Translations under genes and position numbers: made by a program
Shown: one piece after another, positions 35,355 through 45,063 of the stretch
Numbering within the stretch: position 1 is the stretch's first letter
How the letters are laid out: each line of letters begins with the position of its first letter
Origin: Paenibacillus sp. MAHUQ-63
GTDB taxonomy: Bacteria > Bacillota > Bacilli > Paenibacillales > NBRC-103111
Length of the DNA stretch: 64,000 nucleotides
NCBI RefSeq assembly: GCF_028765165.1
Contig: NZ_JARADB010000003.1
Location: 1,250,042 to 1,314,041 of the forward strand
Direction: 5' to 3'
The notes under the pieces: generated by a model
The model's database searches: none
What the model was told of the DNA's origin: nothing
The model's input: only the letters and a program-made list of their open reading frames with translations

Positions 35355-36280
35355 TGATAATGCACCTTCTTTTCCAAAACTTTAAACTGCACCACAGTCA
35401 AGATCATGATAATCACAAAGAGAACCAAAGCCTGTGCACTGCCGATTCCGAAACGGAAATTAACAAAAGCGTCCTGATAGATGGAATAAACGATCACATT
35501 GGTTGAATTCATCGGACCACCCTTTGTCAAAATATGAATTTGTCCAAAGGCTTGGAAAGCGCCGATTACAGACACGATAAGGGCAAAAAATATCGTGGGC
35601 GACAGAAGCGGCAGAACGATTTGGATAAATGTCCGCGTCGGGCTTGAACCATCAATTTTAGCGCTTTCATAAATTTCTTCTGGGACCCCTTGAAGACCGC
35701 TGGACAGCACAATGAACAGAAACCCCATATTCATCCATATCGTCAACAGCGAGATCGAAACCAGCGCCCACGAAGGACTCGTTAACCAAGGGATCGGATC
35801 AATATGTGCAATGCTTAAAAAGTAATTCAGCATGCCTGCTGTCGGATGGAACAGCAAAAACCAGATAATCGACCCCGTACCTACCGAAATTACGATAGGC
35901 AGAGAAAATATGAACTGGAATACTTTCATGCCCCGCAGTTTGTTGTGGGTGATCGCTGCCAAAAACAGGGACCATACGATTGAAGTAGGTACCGTAAACA
36001 AGATAAACAGCAACGTCACTTTTAAATTCGAATAAAACTGTCCCGAGGCAAGTAAATCGCTAAAATTATCAAGCCCGACAAATTCAACGACCCTACCGCG
36101 AGGGTCAGTAAGCGTCATGCTCAGGTATACAGATTTGACCATCGGATAAAAAAGGAACGTAGCAAACAAGACTAAGGAAGGTGCAAGAAATAAATAGGCT
36201 AATATGTTCTCCTCCCACTTCTTTTTCCTTACTGATACACTTTCAGGTGTCCCCAGGTTTAAAGCGCTTTCATTTACCAT
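35351..36280 (-). CDS. ugpA: Glycerol-3-phosphate ABC permease
   Basis: 309 residues with six helices; first LAYLFLAPSLVLFATFLFYP. The EAA loop is YESAKIDGSSPTRTFIQIVL. It is the first gene of the operon. The ATG at 36280 lies inside a leader of about 200 bases if the promoter at 36494-36523 is used. Codons 4-8 overlap a near-consensus cre motif. No ugpC ATPase is encoded in the window. Confidence 0.88.
   Translation of the reverse strand: MVNESALNLGTPESVSVRKKKWEENILAYLFLAPSLVLFATFLFYPMVKSVYLSMTLTDPRGRVVEFVGLDNFSDLLASGQFYSNLKVTLLFILFTVPTSIVWSLFLAAITHNKLRGMKVFQFIFSLPIVISVGTGSIIWFLLFHPTAGMLNYFLSIAHIDPIPWLTSPSWALVSISLLTIWMNMGFLFIVLSSGLQGVPEEIYESAKIDGSSPTRTFIQIVLPLLSPTIFFALIVSVIGAFQAFGQIHILTKGGPMNSTNVIVYSIYQDAFVNFRFGIGSAQALVLFVIIMILTVVQFKVLEKKVHYQ
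36259..36272 (-). promoter_or_regulatory. Possible intragenic cre site in ugpA
   Basis: TGAAAGCGCTTTAA on the minus strand differs at one position from TGAAANCGNTTNCA and is nearly palindromic. It lies just inside the coding start, where CcpA could act as a roadblock. Confidence 0.4.
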
Positions 36281-36493
36281 CAAATAGCATACCCCTCTCT
36301 TTAAAAAGTTACATTTTCACGCTAAGGGCATTCGGTTTCCCTGTATCGCTTTTGGTAACTCGTTATTTTCCGTCTCGCTCATTTGGAGGAAACGGGTGAA
36401 AAGAGCGAAAAAAAATCACATAAATTGCCATGCCCGTTGACATGCAATCTACGTGAATCTCCTTGTCTCCATCACAATTATTAACTTGTTCAT

Positions 36494-36523
36494 ATCATAC
36501 ATGCTAGTAACGGATACTGTCAA
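36494..36523 (-). promoter_or_regulatory. Probable SigA promoter of the ugp operon
   Basis: TTGACA (36523-36518), an 18-base spacer and TATGAT (36499-36494). Between it and ugpA an inverted repeat ATTGCCATG/CATGCAAT (about 36424-36448) may be an operator. No clear Pho box was found, and no other gene is seen in 36281-36650. Confidence 0.5.
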
Positions 36524-36650
36524 CCAAGATTTTCCACGAGTAATAATTTATTCAATTAGAGCAACCGTCGTGGCGTCTAAAGTTGACACTACCTATCCGT
36601 TCGCAATTCGGGACGTATGGAACGTAAATACTTCAGGCTTCTGCCCTCGA

Positions 36651-37100
36651 TTACTTGAGCTGCTCGCTCAATCCGACAATGATGCCTTCGGGACCGCGGA
36701 TGTAGGCGAGTCGATTCGTGTCCCCATATTGCACCACTTCGCCGACCAGTTCGGCGCCATGTGCCAGCAGGCGCGCGACCACGTCATCGATGTCATCGAC
36801 GGCGAACATGATGCGGCGAATCCCGAGTTCGTTCACCGGAGCCTTCTCCGGTCCAGTTCTAATCGCATCCGGCGTGTGGAACTTGTCCAGCTCGATCCGT
36901 CCTTGGCCGTCCGGAGTGCGCATAAACACGAGGGTAGCATGGACGTTCTGAAGGCCAATGAGACGATCTACGGAGGAGCCCTCGACGGTCGTTTCGCCCT
37001 CCAACTCGAACCCGAGTTGGAGAAAGAAGGCTTTAACGGCTTCGAGATCGTCAACGACGATAAGGACGTTGTCCATTCGTAGTAATTTATTTTTTGCCAT
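36651..37100 (-). CDS. VOC-family (glyoxalase/bleomycin-resistance-like) protein
   Basis: 149 residues with the paired beta-alpha-beta-beta-beta units of the VOC fold: MDNVLIVVDDLEAVKAFF, then GFELEGE in the first half, then RRIMFAVDDIDDVVARL and AYIRGPEGIIVGLSEQL in the second. The Glu in GPEGI is at the usual metal-ligand position. AAGGAG precedes the ATG. Members include dioxygenases, glyoxalases and drug-binding proteins; the substrate cannot be told. Confidence 0.75.
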   Translation of the reverse strand: MAKNKLLRMDNVLIVVDDLEAVKAFFLQLGFELEGETTVEGSSVDRLIGLQNVHATLVFMRTPDGQGRIELDKFHTPDAIRTGPEKAPVNELGIRRIMFAVDDIDDVVARLLAHGAELVGEVVQYGDTNRLAYIRGPEGIIVGLSEQLK

Positions 37101-37274
37101 AGTTTTATCTCCTTGATGAAGAACAAGACTAGCAGCCAGTTAAGGCTGGCCGGAAAGGTGATTCATTGTGAAACAATCACTAGCGCAATCGCAGGAAAAA
37201 TGAATAAATATGATTTTGGCCCTAGCAATTTTGTCTTCTTCATGCATACTCCTTTTGTATGAGTTCTACTATTT

Positions 37275-37940
37275 TTAACGGAAGCGAATTGCCGCCATTG
37301 TCACAAGTCCGACCAACAGACCGACCGGTATCCATATGGAAGCAAATAGCGCGTGCGGTTCCAAAATAGCGGTAATTACCGCACCCAGGCAATAGATCTC
37401 TACCGCCCATGTGCGTAACCATGCGTCTGCAGTAAATGGGGTGACTCCGCGAAAATGGGCAATCGTATCCTCGATGACATTCGCGAGGTTATTGGTCAAA
37501 ACGGTCGTTGAAATCCCAGCCACTTTCAAATGCCTGGCGACTGTCGTTTGCATGCCCATCCCCACGCTCAATAATAGAATGAGTATATATAAATACCTGT
37601 CGCTGTCTCCCGCATAGGAGAGCAACGCTGCAATAAATAGCAGAAGACCTTCGATGCCTAATGCAATCGTTGCGCCTCTGGACCAAAGCTGATCTTCCCG
37701 ATCTCGCTTCACAATCACAGTTGCGAGCGCAATACCAGCGATAAAACCAATAAACGCAAGAATTGATCGAAGCACAGCCAGCGGTTTTGCTTGTCCAATC
37801 GCGATTCCGATTAGCACAAGATTTCCTGTCATATTAGCAGTGAATACATGTCCCAGTCCCAAATATCCAATCACATCAACGATGCCTGCTATCAGGCAAA
37901 GTACCAGGACTGATCTGTTAAGGTGTGTACGTGTGGGCAA
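37275..37940 (-). CDS. DUF1275 (YoaK-like) membrane protein
   Basis: 221 residues with about six helices. The family hallmark GHVFTANMTGNLVLIGIAIG is near residue 30, and the ARHLKVAGISTTVLTNNLAN block near 140. The likely start is the TTG at 37940, 11 bases after GGGAGG; a nearby ATG is out of frame. DUF1275 proteins are common, uncharacterised inner-membrane proteins. No partner gene is adjacent. Confidence 0.8.
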   Translation of the reverse strand: MPTRTHLNRSVLVLCLIAGIVDVIGYLGLGHVFTANMTGNLVLIGIAIGQAKPLAVLRSILAFIGFIAGIALATVIVKRDREDQLWSRGATIALGIEGLLLFIAALLSYAGDSDRYLYILILLLSVGMGMQTTVARHLKVAGISTTVLTNNLANVIEDTIAHFRGVTPFTADAWLRTWAVEIYCLGAVITAILEPHALFASIWIPVGLLVGLVTMAAIRFR

Positions 37941-37986
37941 AATACATCAATCCTCCCATCTATTAATATGGCTAGGATCTGTTAAT

Positions 37987-39600
37987 TCATGCTTGAAGTA
38001 ACGGCAGACGAATTTCTACTAAAGTCCCTTCATTCATTTTGCTTGAATAGGTAATATTTCCTTCATGCTGTTTAATAATCTTCTTGCAAATCATTAAACC
38101 AAGTCCAGTTCCCTTCTCTTTTAAACTATAAAAAGGCTCCCCTAACTTCGGCAATAGCTCCTCCGGAATCCCGCAACCGTGATCTTTAATGGATATCACA
38201 CCATGATTCTCCCCGTCTTTGCGCAGACAAATTTGAATCTCTCCGCCTTCCGGCATCGACTCCATAGCATTCTTGATAATATTCAGAAACATCTGTTTTA
38301 ACTGATTCTTTTCCCCGGTGATCGGGAAGTGTGTCGCTTCGTAACTCAATTGGATTTCAATATTTTTAAGAAGTGCTTCAGGGGATAAAATCTTAGTCGT
38401 GTATTCCACCAGATCACGCAGGTCTGTGACTGTAAGTTGTGTCAATTGAGGTTTGGCTAATGAAAGAAACTCGCTGGTAATGGCTTCAATCCGTTCGAGT
38501 TCGGATAACAGCAAATCATTGTGTTTTCTCGAGTAATTTCCTTCTTTGTATACTTGTAGGAATCCTTTTATTGTCGTTAAAGGATTTCGAATTTCATGCG
38601 CAATCCCTGCCGCGAGCTCTCCGACAATTGAAAGCTTTTCTGACTGTAATAGAATTTCTTCCGCTTTCTTGCGTTCGGAGATATCGCGGCTGATGACGAT
38701 GACATAACTGCTACCTTTGACGGGCTGGCAGCGCGATTCAAATTCCTTCCAATGTCCATCTTTATGTTTGAGGCGAATTTCCAATGAATAGCCTTCCTGC
38801 CCCCCAAGCAACTTCGAGATCGTTTGATTAAAAATTTCCAAGTCCTTCGGGTGCACTAGCCTGTACAATAGATTTCCTTCTAATTCATGGTGTTCAAACC
38901 CTAACACAAGTTCATGAGAGGGAGAAAAATAACTCACCGTATGGTTTTGCTCCATAACCATGATCAAGTCAGAAGTATGATTAGCGATCAGCTTGTAATT
39001 CGATTCGCTTTTTTCCAGCGTCGCTTCCATATATTTATTTTGCTTATTAATTCTTAAAAGTCGATCATTTGATTCAATCAGCAAACCGCCCAAAATGACG
39101 CCTAACATGACAAACAGGACATATTGCAAATGAAATAACGGCTCGTTCAACAAAATATGAAATGATAAAATCGTTATCAAATATCCCGCCACATAAGCCA
39201 TGAAAAGTGAACCAGTTTTTCTGGTTTGTGAGCTGCGAGCCATATACTTATATACAACACACAAAATGGTCATATTGATCAGCCAACCAATGATTGCCGG
39301 GGCCCAATTACCGCCCGAAATAAGGCGTGTAAGCAGCGAGAATAACCCGGTTATCACCCCAGGGATCGGCCCAAAATAAGCAAAAACAAGGATAACGGGC
39401 GCATATCTAATATCGTAGGAATACCCCTGCTGCTTGATAGACAGAATGACGAGAATAACCGAAACAACCCCAGCATAAAGGCTCGCCCACAAACTAAAAT
39501 ACTTGATCGGCGTTTGGTGAATAAATGAGCGGATGACTAGAGGCGTACTGACAAGCAGTGAAAATATAGCAATATTGACTATGAAGTCAAATAAAATCAT
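37987..39600 (-). CDS. Sensor histidine kinase, 5TMR-LYT membrane domain plus PAS
   Basis: 537 residues. The first 180 form a membrane domain of about six helices of the 5TMR-LYT type (YAPVILVFAYFGPIPGVITG). A PAS domain follows at about 200-310. HisKA is near 320-390 with the phospho-accepting His in ELAAGIAHEIRNPLTTIKGF, then the HATPase domain with NIIKNAMESM, DHGCGI and GTGLGL. The order resembles sporulation kinases of the KinB/KinD group, so it could feed a phosphorelay. No response regulator gene is adjacent, which fits that. Its signal is unknown. Confidence 0.85.
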   Translation of the reverse strand: MILFDFIVNIAIFSLLVSTPLVIRSFIHQTPIKYFSLWASLYAGVVSVILVILSIKQQGYSYDIRYAPVILVFAYFGPIPGVITGLFSLLTRLISGGNWAPAIIGWLINMTILCVVYKYMARSSQTRKTGSLFMAYVAGYLITILSFHILLNEPLFHLQYVLFVMLGVILGGLLIESNDRLLRINKQNKYMEATLEKSESNYKLIANHTSDLIMVMEQNHTVSYFSPSHELVLGFEHHELEGNLLYRLVHPKDLEIFNQTISKLLGGQEGYSLEIRLKHKDGHWKEFESRCQPVKGSSYVIVISRDISERKKAEEILLQSEKLSIVGELAAGIAHEIRNPLTTIKGFLQVYKEGNYSRKHNDLLLSELERIEAITSEFLSLAKPQLTQLTVTDLRDLVEYTTKILSPEALLKNIEIQLSYEATHFPITGEKNQLKQMFLNIIKNAMESMPEGGEIQICLRKDGENHGVISIKDHGCGIPEELLPKLGEPFYSLKEKGTGLGLMICKKIIKQHEGNITYSSKMNEGTLVEIRLPLLQA

Positions 39601-39718
39601 AACACCCTCACTTGTGTTAAATTCTTAAACTTGTTTGTGTATACTTCATATATTAAACCAAATTTGGAGCTTCTACCAGTAAAATAACAAGTTATGGGAT
39701 TCATGTTTATTCACACGA

Positions 39719-39752
39719 AAAAGCCCATGAGCAAATCATGCTCATGGGCTTT
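39719..39752 (-). terminator. Strong Rho-independent terminator
   Basis: AAAGCCCATGAGCA pairs with TGCTCATGGGCTTT, followed on the minus strand by TTTTTCG. It ends transcription from the AraC gene and remnant at 39.87-40.8 kb. Confidence 0.85.
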
Positions 39753-39864
39753 AATCCAGTTTCATTCTGCTAGTGATATAAGGTAAAGTAAACGCCTTGC
39801 AGGACGACGACCAACCACCACCACCACAGGATTTACGTTCTTCTGTTCGGAGTCCCGGTCCTCA

Positions 39865-40011
39865 CTACCCAACCTCGCTCAACTTCCCGTCCCGAAAATA
39901 CACAACCCGCTTCGCCTGCTGCGCAATCGCCAGGTCGTGCGTAATCAACACAACCGTCCTTCCTTGCTCGTTTAACCGCTTGAATATATTTAAAATCTCT
40001 TCGCCCGTCTT
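39865..40011 (-). pseudogene. C-terminal remnant of a MacB/LolD-type ABC ATPase
   Basis: About 48 residues can be read: KTGEEILNIFKRLNEQGRT, then VVLITHDLAIAQQAKRVVYF ending RDGKLSEVG. This is the H-loop region and C-terminus of an exporter ATPase; Walker A, signature and Walker B are absent. It abuts the 3-prime end of the AraC gene. A related, differently truncated copy lies at 55.63-55.98 kb with obvious nucleotide similarity, so both descend from one gene family. Confidence 0.7.
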
Positions 40012-40027
40012 GATAAATATCCCCTTT

Positions 40028-40822
40028 TCAAGTTTTAGCCCCACTCTTAACAGACACACTTTCCATCTGCTTGTGAAACTTTCTTGGCGTAATGCCCGTA
40101 ATCTGCTTGAATTGACGGCAAAAGTGCTCCACGTTGTTATACCCACAGCGTAAAGAGACCTCCGCGATGGATAGTGAACCATGCAACAAATATTCCTTAG
40201 CCTGGCGGATGCGACTTGTAATCACGTCATCCATACAAGAAATCCCGAAAGTCTTCTTGTAAATTGCCTGTAAATACCCAGGACTGATGCGAATAGAGTC
40301 GGCCATTCTCGGAACCGCCCAATCCTGGCTAGGATTACTATAAATGGCGGTCCGAAGCGTCAACAAATTGTAGTATTGAGGCGTAATTACTTCTTGAAAG
40401 TAAGATTCCAGAAGCTTGTTAAACAGGATCCTTAGTAAGCAGTCAATGGATGATTCTTTATAATTTTTTTGAAAAGAGTGTTCGCTGACAAGGAGTTGGA
40501 AAATTTTATGGATATATTCAGGGTCATTTAACGAAAAGGGCACTCCGAATGGAAGCGAAGTTTCCATTACGTATGATTCTTTGGATTCAAAACGAATCCA
40601 GTCGTTCTTATACTGTTCCGCACATGCCCGGTAATAAATTTTTTGGTGAGGATGGAATAGAACCCCACTATGCGCTGGGTACTCCTTCAATTCTCCATTA
40701 ACCCAAAACAGGGCAGGTGTATGGGTCACGACGAGCAGCCAACAATGATGGCCCTCTGGGATATCGAACACAAAATTGCTTGCGTGAGCGGCATCATACT
40801 CAACATAAAAAATGTTGGTCAT
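40028..40822 (-). CDS. AraC-family transcriptional regulator
   Basis: 264 residues. The N-terminal cupin-like half (FVFDIPEGHHCWLLVVTHTP, YPAHSGVLFHPHQKI) binds a small ligand. The C-terminal 100 residues hold two helix-turn-helix units (VPRMADSIRISPGYLQAIY and IAEVSLRCGYNNVEHFCRQF). ATGATG follows GGAGG; 40822 has the better spacing. It is downstream of the 734-residue gene and importer on the same strand, so it probably regulates that locus in response to the sugar. Confidence 0.85.
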   Translation of the reverse strand: MTNIFYVEYDAAHASNFVFDIPEGHHCWLLVVTHTPALFWVNGELKEYPAHSGVLFHPHQKIYYRACAEQYKNDWIRFESKESYVMETSLPFGVPFSLNDPEYIHKIFQLLVSEHSFQKNYKESSIDCLLRILFNKLLESYFQEVITPQYYNLLTLRTAIYSNPSQDWAVPRMADSIRISPGYLQAIYKKTFGISCMDDVITSRIRQAKEYLLHGSLSIAEVSLRCGYNNVEHFCRQFKQITGITPRKFHKQMESVSVKSGAKT

Positions 40823-40944
40823 CATGATCCTCCAGTATCCAAAAAATAACATTGCATCAATTATTTATTAGCATATATTACTGATTGAAAACAGTCAACG
40901 AAGCAAAGTAACGACGCTTGATCGGCGCTGTTCTGGTCAATGTG

Positions 40945-43149
40945 TCAAGAAAGAACGCCCCTTGTATAGGTATCATAGATGCGGTTTTTCTTCACCCGCT
41001 CCTCTGTACTGAGCTTTTGCGCATCTGCAATTTCGTAACCTCCGAAGGTGTCATACAACCTCGATGAGGGATCGACTTCCACATAGGTACACCACGGTAG
41101 CCAGTGGTAGTGGCTTTGCAGGGTTTGAGTCGTAAAGTTGCCGCTTTCATGACCCAAGCCGGGCATGACGTATCCGGCGCTGCCATCCACGTCGCTCGAC
41201 TGCCTGGTATTTTTATGGATGAACTCGGCGAAGTCGAGATAATGTTCATCACCTGTAATGACATACAACCTGTAATAGGTGTATGAGCAAGCGGCCATAT
41301 ATACGTCGGCCCCCCCTCCGATCGTGATAATGCTTTGACCGCTGATCGAATAGTGGTTGAACGGATGTTTCGGCCAGAGTGTGCGTACTGGGAATGACCA
41401 GGCATAGGTCCACGTCTCGGTATAATCAGCGGCGCCAATCGTTCCTTCCAGCCACTTCTCCTCGCCGGTCAGGTCGTATAGGGCAAGGAATCCGAATAAA
41501 GCATAAATGCCAGCCTCTTTATCCTGAATGTCGGAGTTGTCGCAGGTACCACCCCGATACTCCATATTTCTGTAATTACAATCAAAAGACCAATTTCCGG
41601 CACGGATCGCTGCGGCCTTATATCTCTCATCTCCGGACACAAGGTAGAATTGGACCAGGAAACGAATCACGCTGGGCGTATTGGCCTTCGAGTCCATACG
41701 GATGGAACTGTCGGTATGATAAGCCCGGTAATAGCTGCCGTCTTCGTTCTGTATTTGCACAAGCCAATCGGCCGTTTTTCTGCAAAATTCCAGCCAAGAC
41801 GGTCGCAGGTCTCCTTTTCCGCGCAGGTAGAGAAAGGCGTCCAGGATCGGCTCGATCCCATCGGCCAGCATCCGGATGTAGTGGGGATACGGCTCAAATC
41901 CGTTGATGTTCGGGTTATAGCACATTTGCGGCAGGCCCGAATCCGTCATAGCCGTTCGCACCCAGAAGTCGATTACATTCACGCCTTTCTCAAACGCCTC
42001 AGGCACGCCATCTTTATCACCATAACGAAGCAACTGATATCCGATCCCGGGCTGCTGCCCAACGAAGCCGAACTGGAAAGAAACGCTAGAGATATCCATG
42101 TTGGGTAATTGGCAGGAAAAAGGCAAACCATACGAATCCCCGTATTGACGCGTAAATTCAGTCAGAATATTCATGCAATTATGGAAATGCAGTTTATTAT
42201 CTACCTCGAATAACTTGTCGCGCAGCCGGGAATAGGTGTCCCGCCAAATTTCCCTCATCATCGACTGGAAGCTGCCATAATGGCCAAATTGAATGCCGAT
42301 GGCGTAATTTTGTTCAAAGCCAACCTCTACGGGATGGTTAATGCGTTGAAACCTCTTCGTTTTCTGACTGTAGTCCAGACCCTCATATTGATTTTTTCTA
42401 GGCATCTCGCCATCGCAGCCCGGATACACATAATCGATCGAAAGGCCGTCAATCTCTATCTCTAACGCCTTGCGTACACCAAAACCGTAATACAAATAGT
42501 TCAGTGTCTTGCTCTCCGGCTTGCTCATTCCAATGGCTCCGATGGTACACTTCGGGTCCGTGTTATTCTCGGACCTCACGATGTCCGAAGACTGCATGGT
42601 TACGTCCGCAGCCCAGCGAGAGAGAGCCGCAGCTTCTCCTGAAGCGATGTGTTGCATCGCGAACAACGGCAAGGCATAATTGGTTTCCATCCGCCAGAAA
42701 TATTCGTTGTTCAGGTCTTTGCCCATTGCGTAATCAGGCGCGAATTCGTTCTGCTTATACCACACACCGGGTGCGAAACAGTGATAGTCATGAACGTCAT
42801 CCGATTCCGCAATCGTCAAAGAAATCTTGGTAGAAAAGCCAAGGTCGTCTCCCGCTTTCAACACCTTGACGTTCCTGCTTACCTTGAACCCTGTGTTGAC
42901 CACTTCATATACGTCAGAGAAAAAGAATTCTGAGCCCGTCGGGACAATTAACGTACCTTCAGCCACGATTTTATCACCGTAAGCGGTGATTTTGGCGTAT
43001 GCTTGGTCGTAAAACTCGTTGATGGCAAAGGCGGTCTTTACCGTTACGAACATCGGCCGCTTGTTATAATAGAGCCGCTTGCCATTTTTCTGAACCTCAA
43101 CGCCACCCTCTTTGGAGATCAGGATATAGTTGCCGAATTCCAGCTTCAT
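40945..43149 (-). CDS. Uncharacterised 734-residue protein, probable sugar-active (alpha/alpha) barrel
   Basis: No signal peptide, so cytoplasmic. The first 300 residues are beta-rich (EFGNYILISKEGGVEVQ, VPTGSEFFFSDVYEV). The last 400 are helical, with spaced W/Y/H and repeats typical of (alpha/alpha)6 toroids: SWLEFCRKTADWLVQIQNED, RYKAAAIRAGNWSFD, EKWLEGTIGAADYTETWTY and GDEHYLDFAEFIHKN. Such toroids occur in glycoside hydrolases, epimerases and lyases. AAGGAGG stands before the ATG. It lies 81 bases downstream of the importer's lipoprotein gene, so it probably processes the imported sugar. I do not recognise a named family. Confidence 0.6.
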   Translation of the reverse strand: MKLEFGNYILISKEGGVEVQKNGKRLYYNKRPMFVTVKTAFAINEFYDQAYAKITAYGDKIVAEGTLIVPTGSEFFFSDVYEVVNTGFKVSRNVKVLKAGDDLGFSTKISLTIAESDDVHDYHCFAPGVWYKQNEFAPDYAMGKDLNNEYFWRMETNYALPLFAMQHIASGEAAALSRWAADVTMQSSDIVRSENNTDPKCTIGAIGMSKPESKTLNYLYYGFGVRKALEIEIDGLSIDYVYPGCDGEMPRKNQYEGLDYSQKTKRFQRINHPVEVGFEQNYAIGIQFGHYGSFQSMMREIWRDTYSRLRDKLFEVDNKLHFHNCMNILTEFTRQYGDSYGLPFSCQLPNMDISSVSFQFGFVGQQPGIGYQLLRYGDKDGVPEAFEKGVNVIDFWVRTAMTDSGLPQMCYNPNINGFEPYPHYIRMLADGIEPILDAFLYLRGKGDLRPSWLEFCRKTADWLVQIQNEDGSYYRAYHTDSSIRMDSKANTPSVIRFLVQFYLVSGDERYKAAAIRAGNWSFDCNYRNMEYRGGTCDNSDIQDKEAGIYALFGFLALYDLTGEEKWLEGTIGAADYTETWTYAWSFPVRTLWPKHPFNHYSISGQSIITIGGGADVYMAACSYTYYRLYVITGDEHYLDFAEFIHKNTRQSSDVDGSAGYVMPGLGHESGNFTTQTLQSHYHWLPWCTYVEVDPSSRLYDTFGGYEIADAQKLSTEERVKKNRIYDTYTRGVLS

Positions 43150-43181
43150 GAAACTTCCTCCTTAGAATTAGAAAATGAATA

Positions 43182-43209
43182 AGGGATATATAAGATCCTA
43201 CATATCCCT
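43182..43209 (-). terminator. Hairpin between binding-protein and downstream enzyme gene
   Basis: AGGGATAT pairs with ATATCCCT over a 12-base loop. As at 9495-9533, it follows a lipoprotein gene inside an operon and may cap the abundant upstream mRNA. Confidence 0.45.
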
Positions 43210-43230
43210 CACTCATTAAAATTAGTTTTT

Positions 43231-45021
43231 TTACTTTTTAGCTAGTGCTTCAGCACGCATTTTAATAATCTTTTGTGCTTTTTCCGTATCTGAGGCAAAA
43301 ACATCATTCCAACCTAGACCTATTACATCTTTCTTCATCATTTCCCAAAGTTTATCGAACTCTGCTTGATTCTTCGCAAATACCATTTTCCAAGATGTAT
43401 TCTTTACATAGTCAGAAATCTGGCTGCGTTTGTTTTTAATTTCGGATGAATCGCTGCCCAGACTTGTATTGATATTGGGGACGATATCGATCATCTTATT
43501 TTTCAGGTAGTAGTCCGTTGCGTTTTCTGCTTTATAGGTGTTTTGCCACTCTGTCGTTAGCGCTGTCTTATTCGCTTCAATTGTTGCAGCCCAGTAATTG
43601 CTATTATAAAACTCCCCTGTCAATGGATCTTTGGCAAAATCGCTGATGATCATTGTATTGAGCTTGCTTTGTCCGTCCTGATATCCGCCTCCTCCGTACT
43701 GATCCGGAACAGGTGTATTTTTCTGGAATGCGGTTTGACCTACTTCGGTCAGCTTAAATTTGCCATCTGCCGTCTTTTCGTAATTGAAGCCTTCAAATCC
43801 GTTCACATAGTAGCGCAAGCCTTCAGGAGAGGCCAGCCAATCCATGAATTCCATGATCCGATCGGGATCATTGGCTTTGGAACCGATAGCAAACGCTCTT
43901 CCGTTACCGTAATAGGCATCGCTTGATTGAATGATGTGCGTGTCAGCGATCGGAATAGCAACATTCCCGTCACCCTTTTTACCTCTTTCAATCGTATTGT
44001 AGAACCCTGTTTCCCACGAGTACCACAAAAGAAATACCTGCTTGTTGGTTAGCTTTTCCGATACTTTGTTCCAATCCTGGGTCGGCGAGTCAGGGTCAAC
44101 CAACCCCATCTGATTGGCCTTAAAATAGAATTGCAGAATTTTCTTGTACATACTGTTGTCATCGATGAGGGGAACGACGTCGCCTTTTGCATTCAACTGC
44201 ATGGTCGTGGTTCCTTCAGGCTGCTCATAACCGTACCAATTGCTCAACCAGCGTGCATTTTCCATAGTGCCTCTGCTGTCCCAATCCTTCCACAACGTGA
44301 TTGGAGCGATCGCTTTACCGTCCGGAGTCTTCGGATATTTCTCATGCATTTGTTTCAGTACATTCAAAAGGTCATCCAAATTGTTCAGCTTGGGAGCCCC
44401 GACGCCCTTATAATAATCCCATGGCATTATTGGGCTTGAGTAAGGGATTTGTTCCGAGTATGTCGTTGGTGAAGTATCAGCCTCAAAGGTCGGCAAAGCA
44501 TAAATCTTGCCACTAGGATTTACCTTTTGGAATGCTTCATTGAAAGGTTTGAAATGATTGTCCACATATTTGGACAGGTTCGGCGTACTCTTGATCTTAT
44601 CCGAGAGGTCCATAATCAGACCGGCTGGAATTAATTCTTCCAGCTGATTGTTGTTGACGATCAGGAGGTCGCCCAAATTACCTGCTGCCGATCTTGTCTT
44701 GTATAGCTGATCGCCGGCAATCTGCGGAGCAAGAATGTTCAGAGTGATATTGAACTTATCCTTAATAAGCTTTCCGTACCACCCTTTCTGCTCTCCTTGA
44801 TAATTTGCTGCATTGTCAAAAACAGTGATGGTCAGCGGTTTACTGTGATCTAATGCCTTGGATGCAGCTTGAGTACCGGAGTTCGGTGACTTACTTGGTT
44901 CCGTTGATGCAGTCTTATTGCTAGATTCATCTCCACAGCCGGTCAATGCGATCGATACCATGAAAAGGCTAGCAAACAATAACAACGCCGATTTTTTTAT
45001 TGCTTTACCACGTTTACGCAT
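43231..45021 (-). CDS. Extracellular solute-binding lipoprotein, LplA type
   Basis: 596 residues; signal KKSALLLFASLFMVSIALTGC with lipobox LTGC and a Ser/Thr linker. Blocks typical of the large Paenibacillus binding proteins include LTITVFDNAANYQG, GWYGKLIKDKFNITL and LMDLSDKIKSTPNLSKYVDN. The ATG at 45021 has GGGGG six bases upstream; an in-frame TTG at 45027 is rejected. It delivers an unknown glycan to the two permeases encoded upstream. Confidence 0.85.
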   Translation of the reverse strand: MRKRGKAIKKSALLLFASLFMVSIALTGCGDESSNKTASTEPSKSPNSGTQAASKALDHSKPLTITVFDNAANYQGEQKGWYGKLIKDKFNITLNILAPQIAGDQLYKTRSAAGNLGDLLIVNNNQLEELIPAGLIMDLSDKIKSTPNLSKYVDNHFKPFNEAFQKVNPSGKIYALPTFEADTSPTTYSEQIPYSSPIMPWDYYKGVGAPKLNNLDDLLNVLKQMHEKYPKTPDGKAIAPITLWKDWDSRGTMENARWLSNWYGYEQPEGTTTMQLNAKGDVVPLIDDNSMYKKILQFYFKANQMGLVDPDSPTQDWNKVSEKLTNKQVFLLWYSWETGFYNTIERGKKGDGNVAIPIADTHIIQSSDAYYGNGRAFAIGSKANDPDRIMEFMDWLASPEGLRYYVNGFEGFNYEKTADGKFKLTEVGQTAFQKNTPVPDQYGGGGYQDGQSKLNTMIISDFAKDPLTGEFYNSNYWAATIEANKTALTTEWQNTYKAENATDYYLKNKMIDIVPNINTSLGSDSSEIKNKRSQISDYVKNTSWKMVFAKNQAEFDKLWEMMKKDVIGLGWNDVFASDTEKAQKIIKMRAEALAKK

Positions 45022-45063
45022 ACTCAACCCCCATAATTTTTCAATTTATTAATCCGGTGCAAA

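Noticed and set aside
36453..37082. 209-codon plus-strand frame
   Set aside because: Antisense to the VOC-family gene, which has an AAGGAG site and full family features.
41379..42108. Two plus-strand frames of 152-175 codons
   Set aside because: Antisense to the 734-residue gene; composition is not protein-like.
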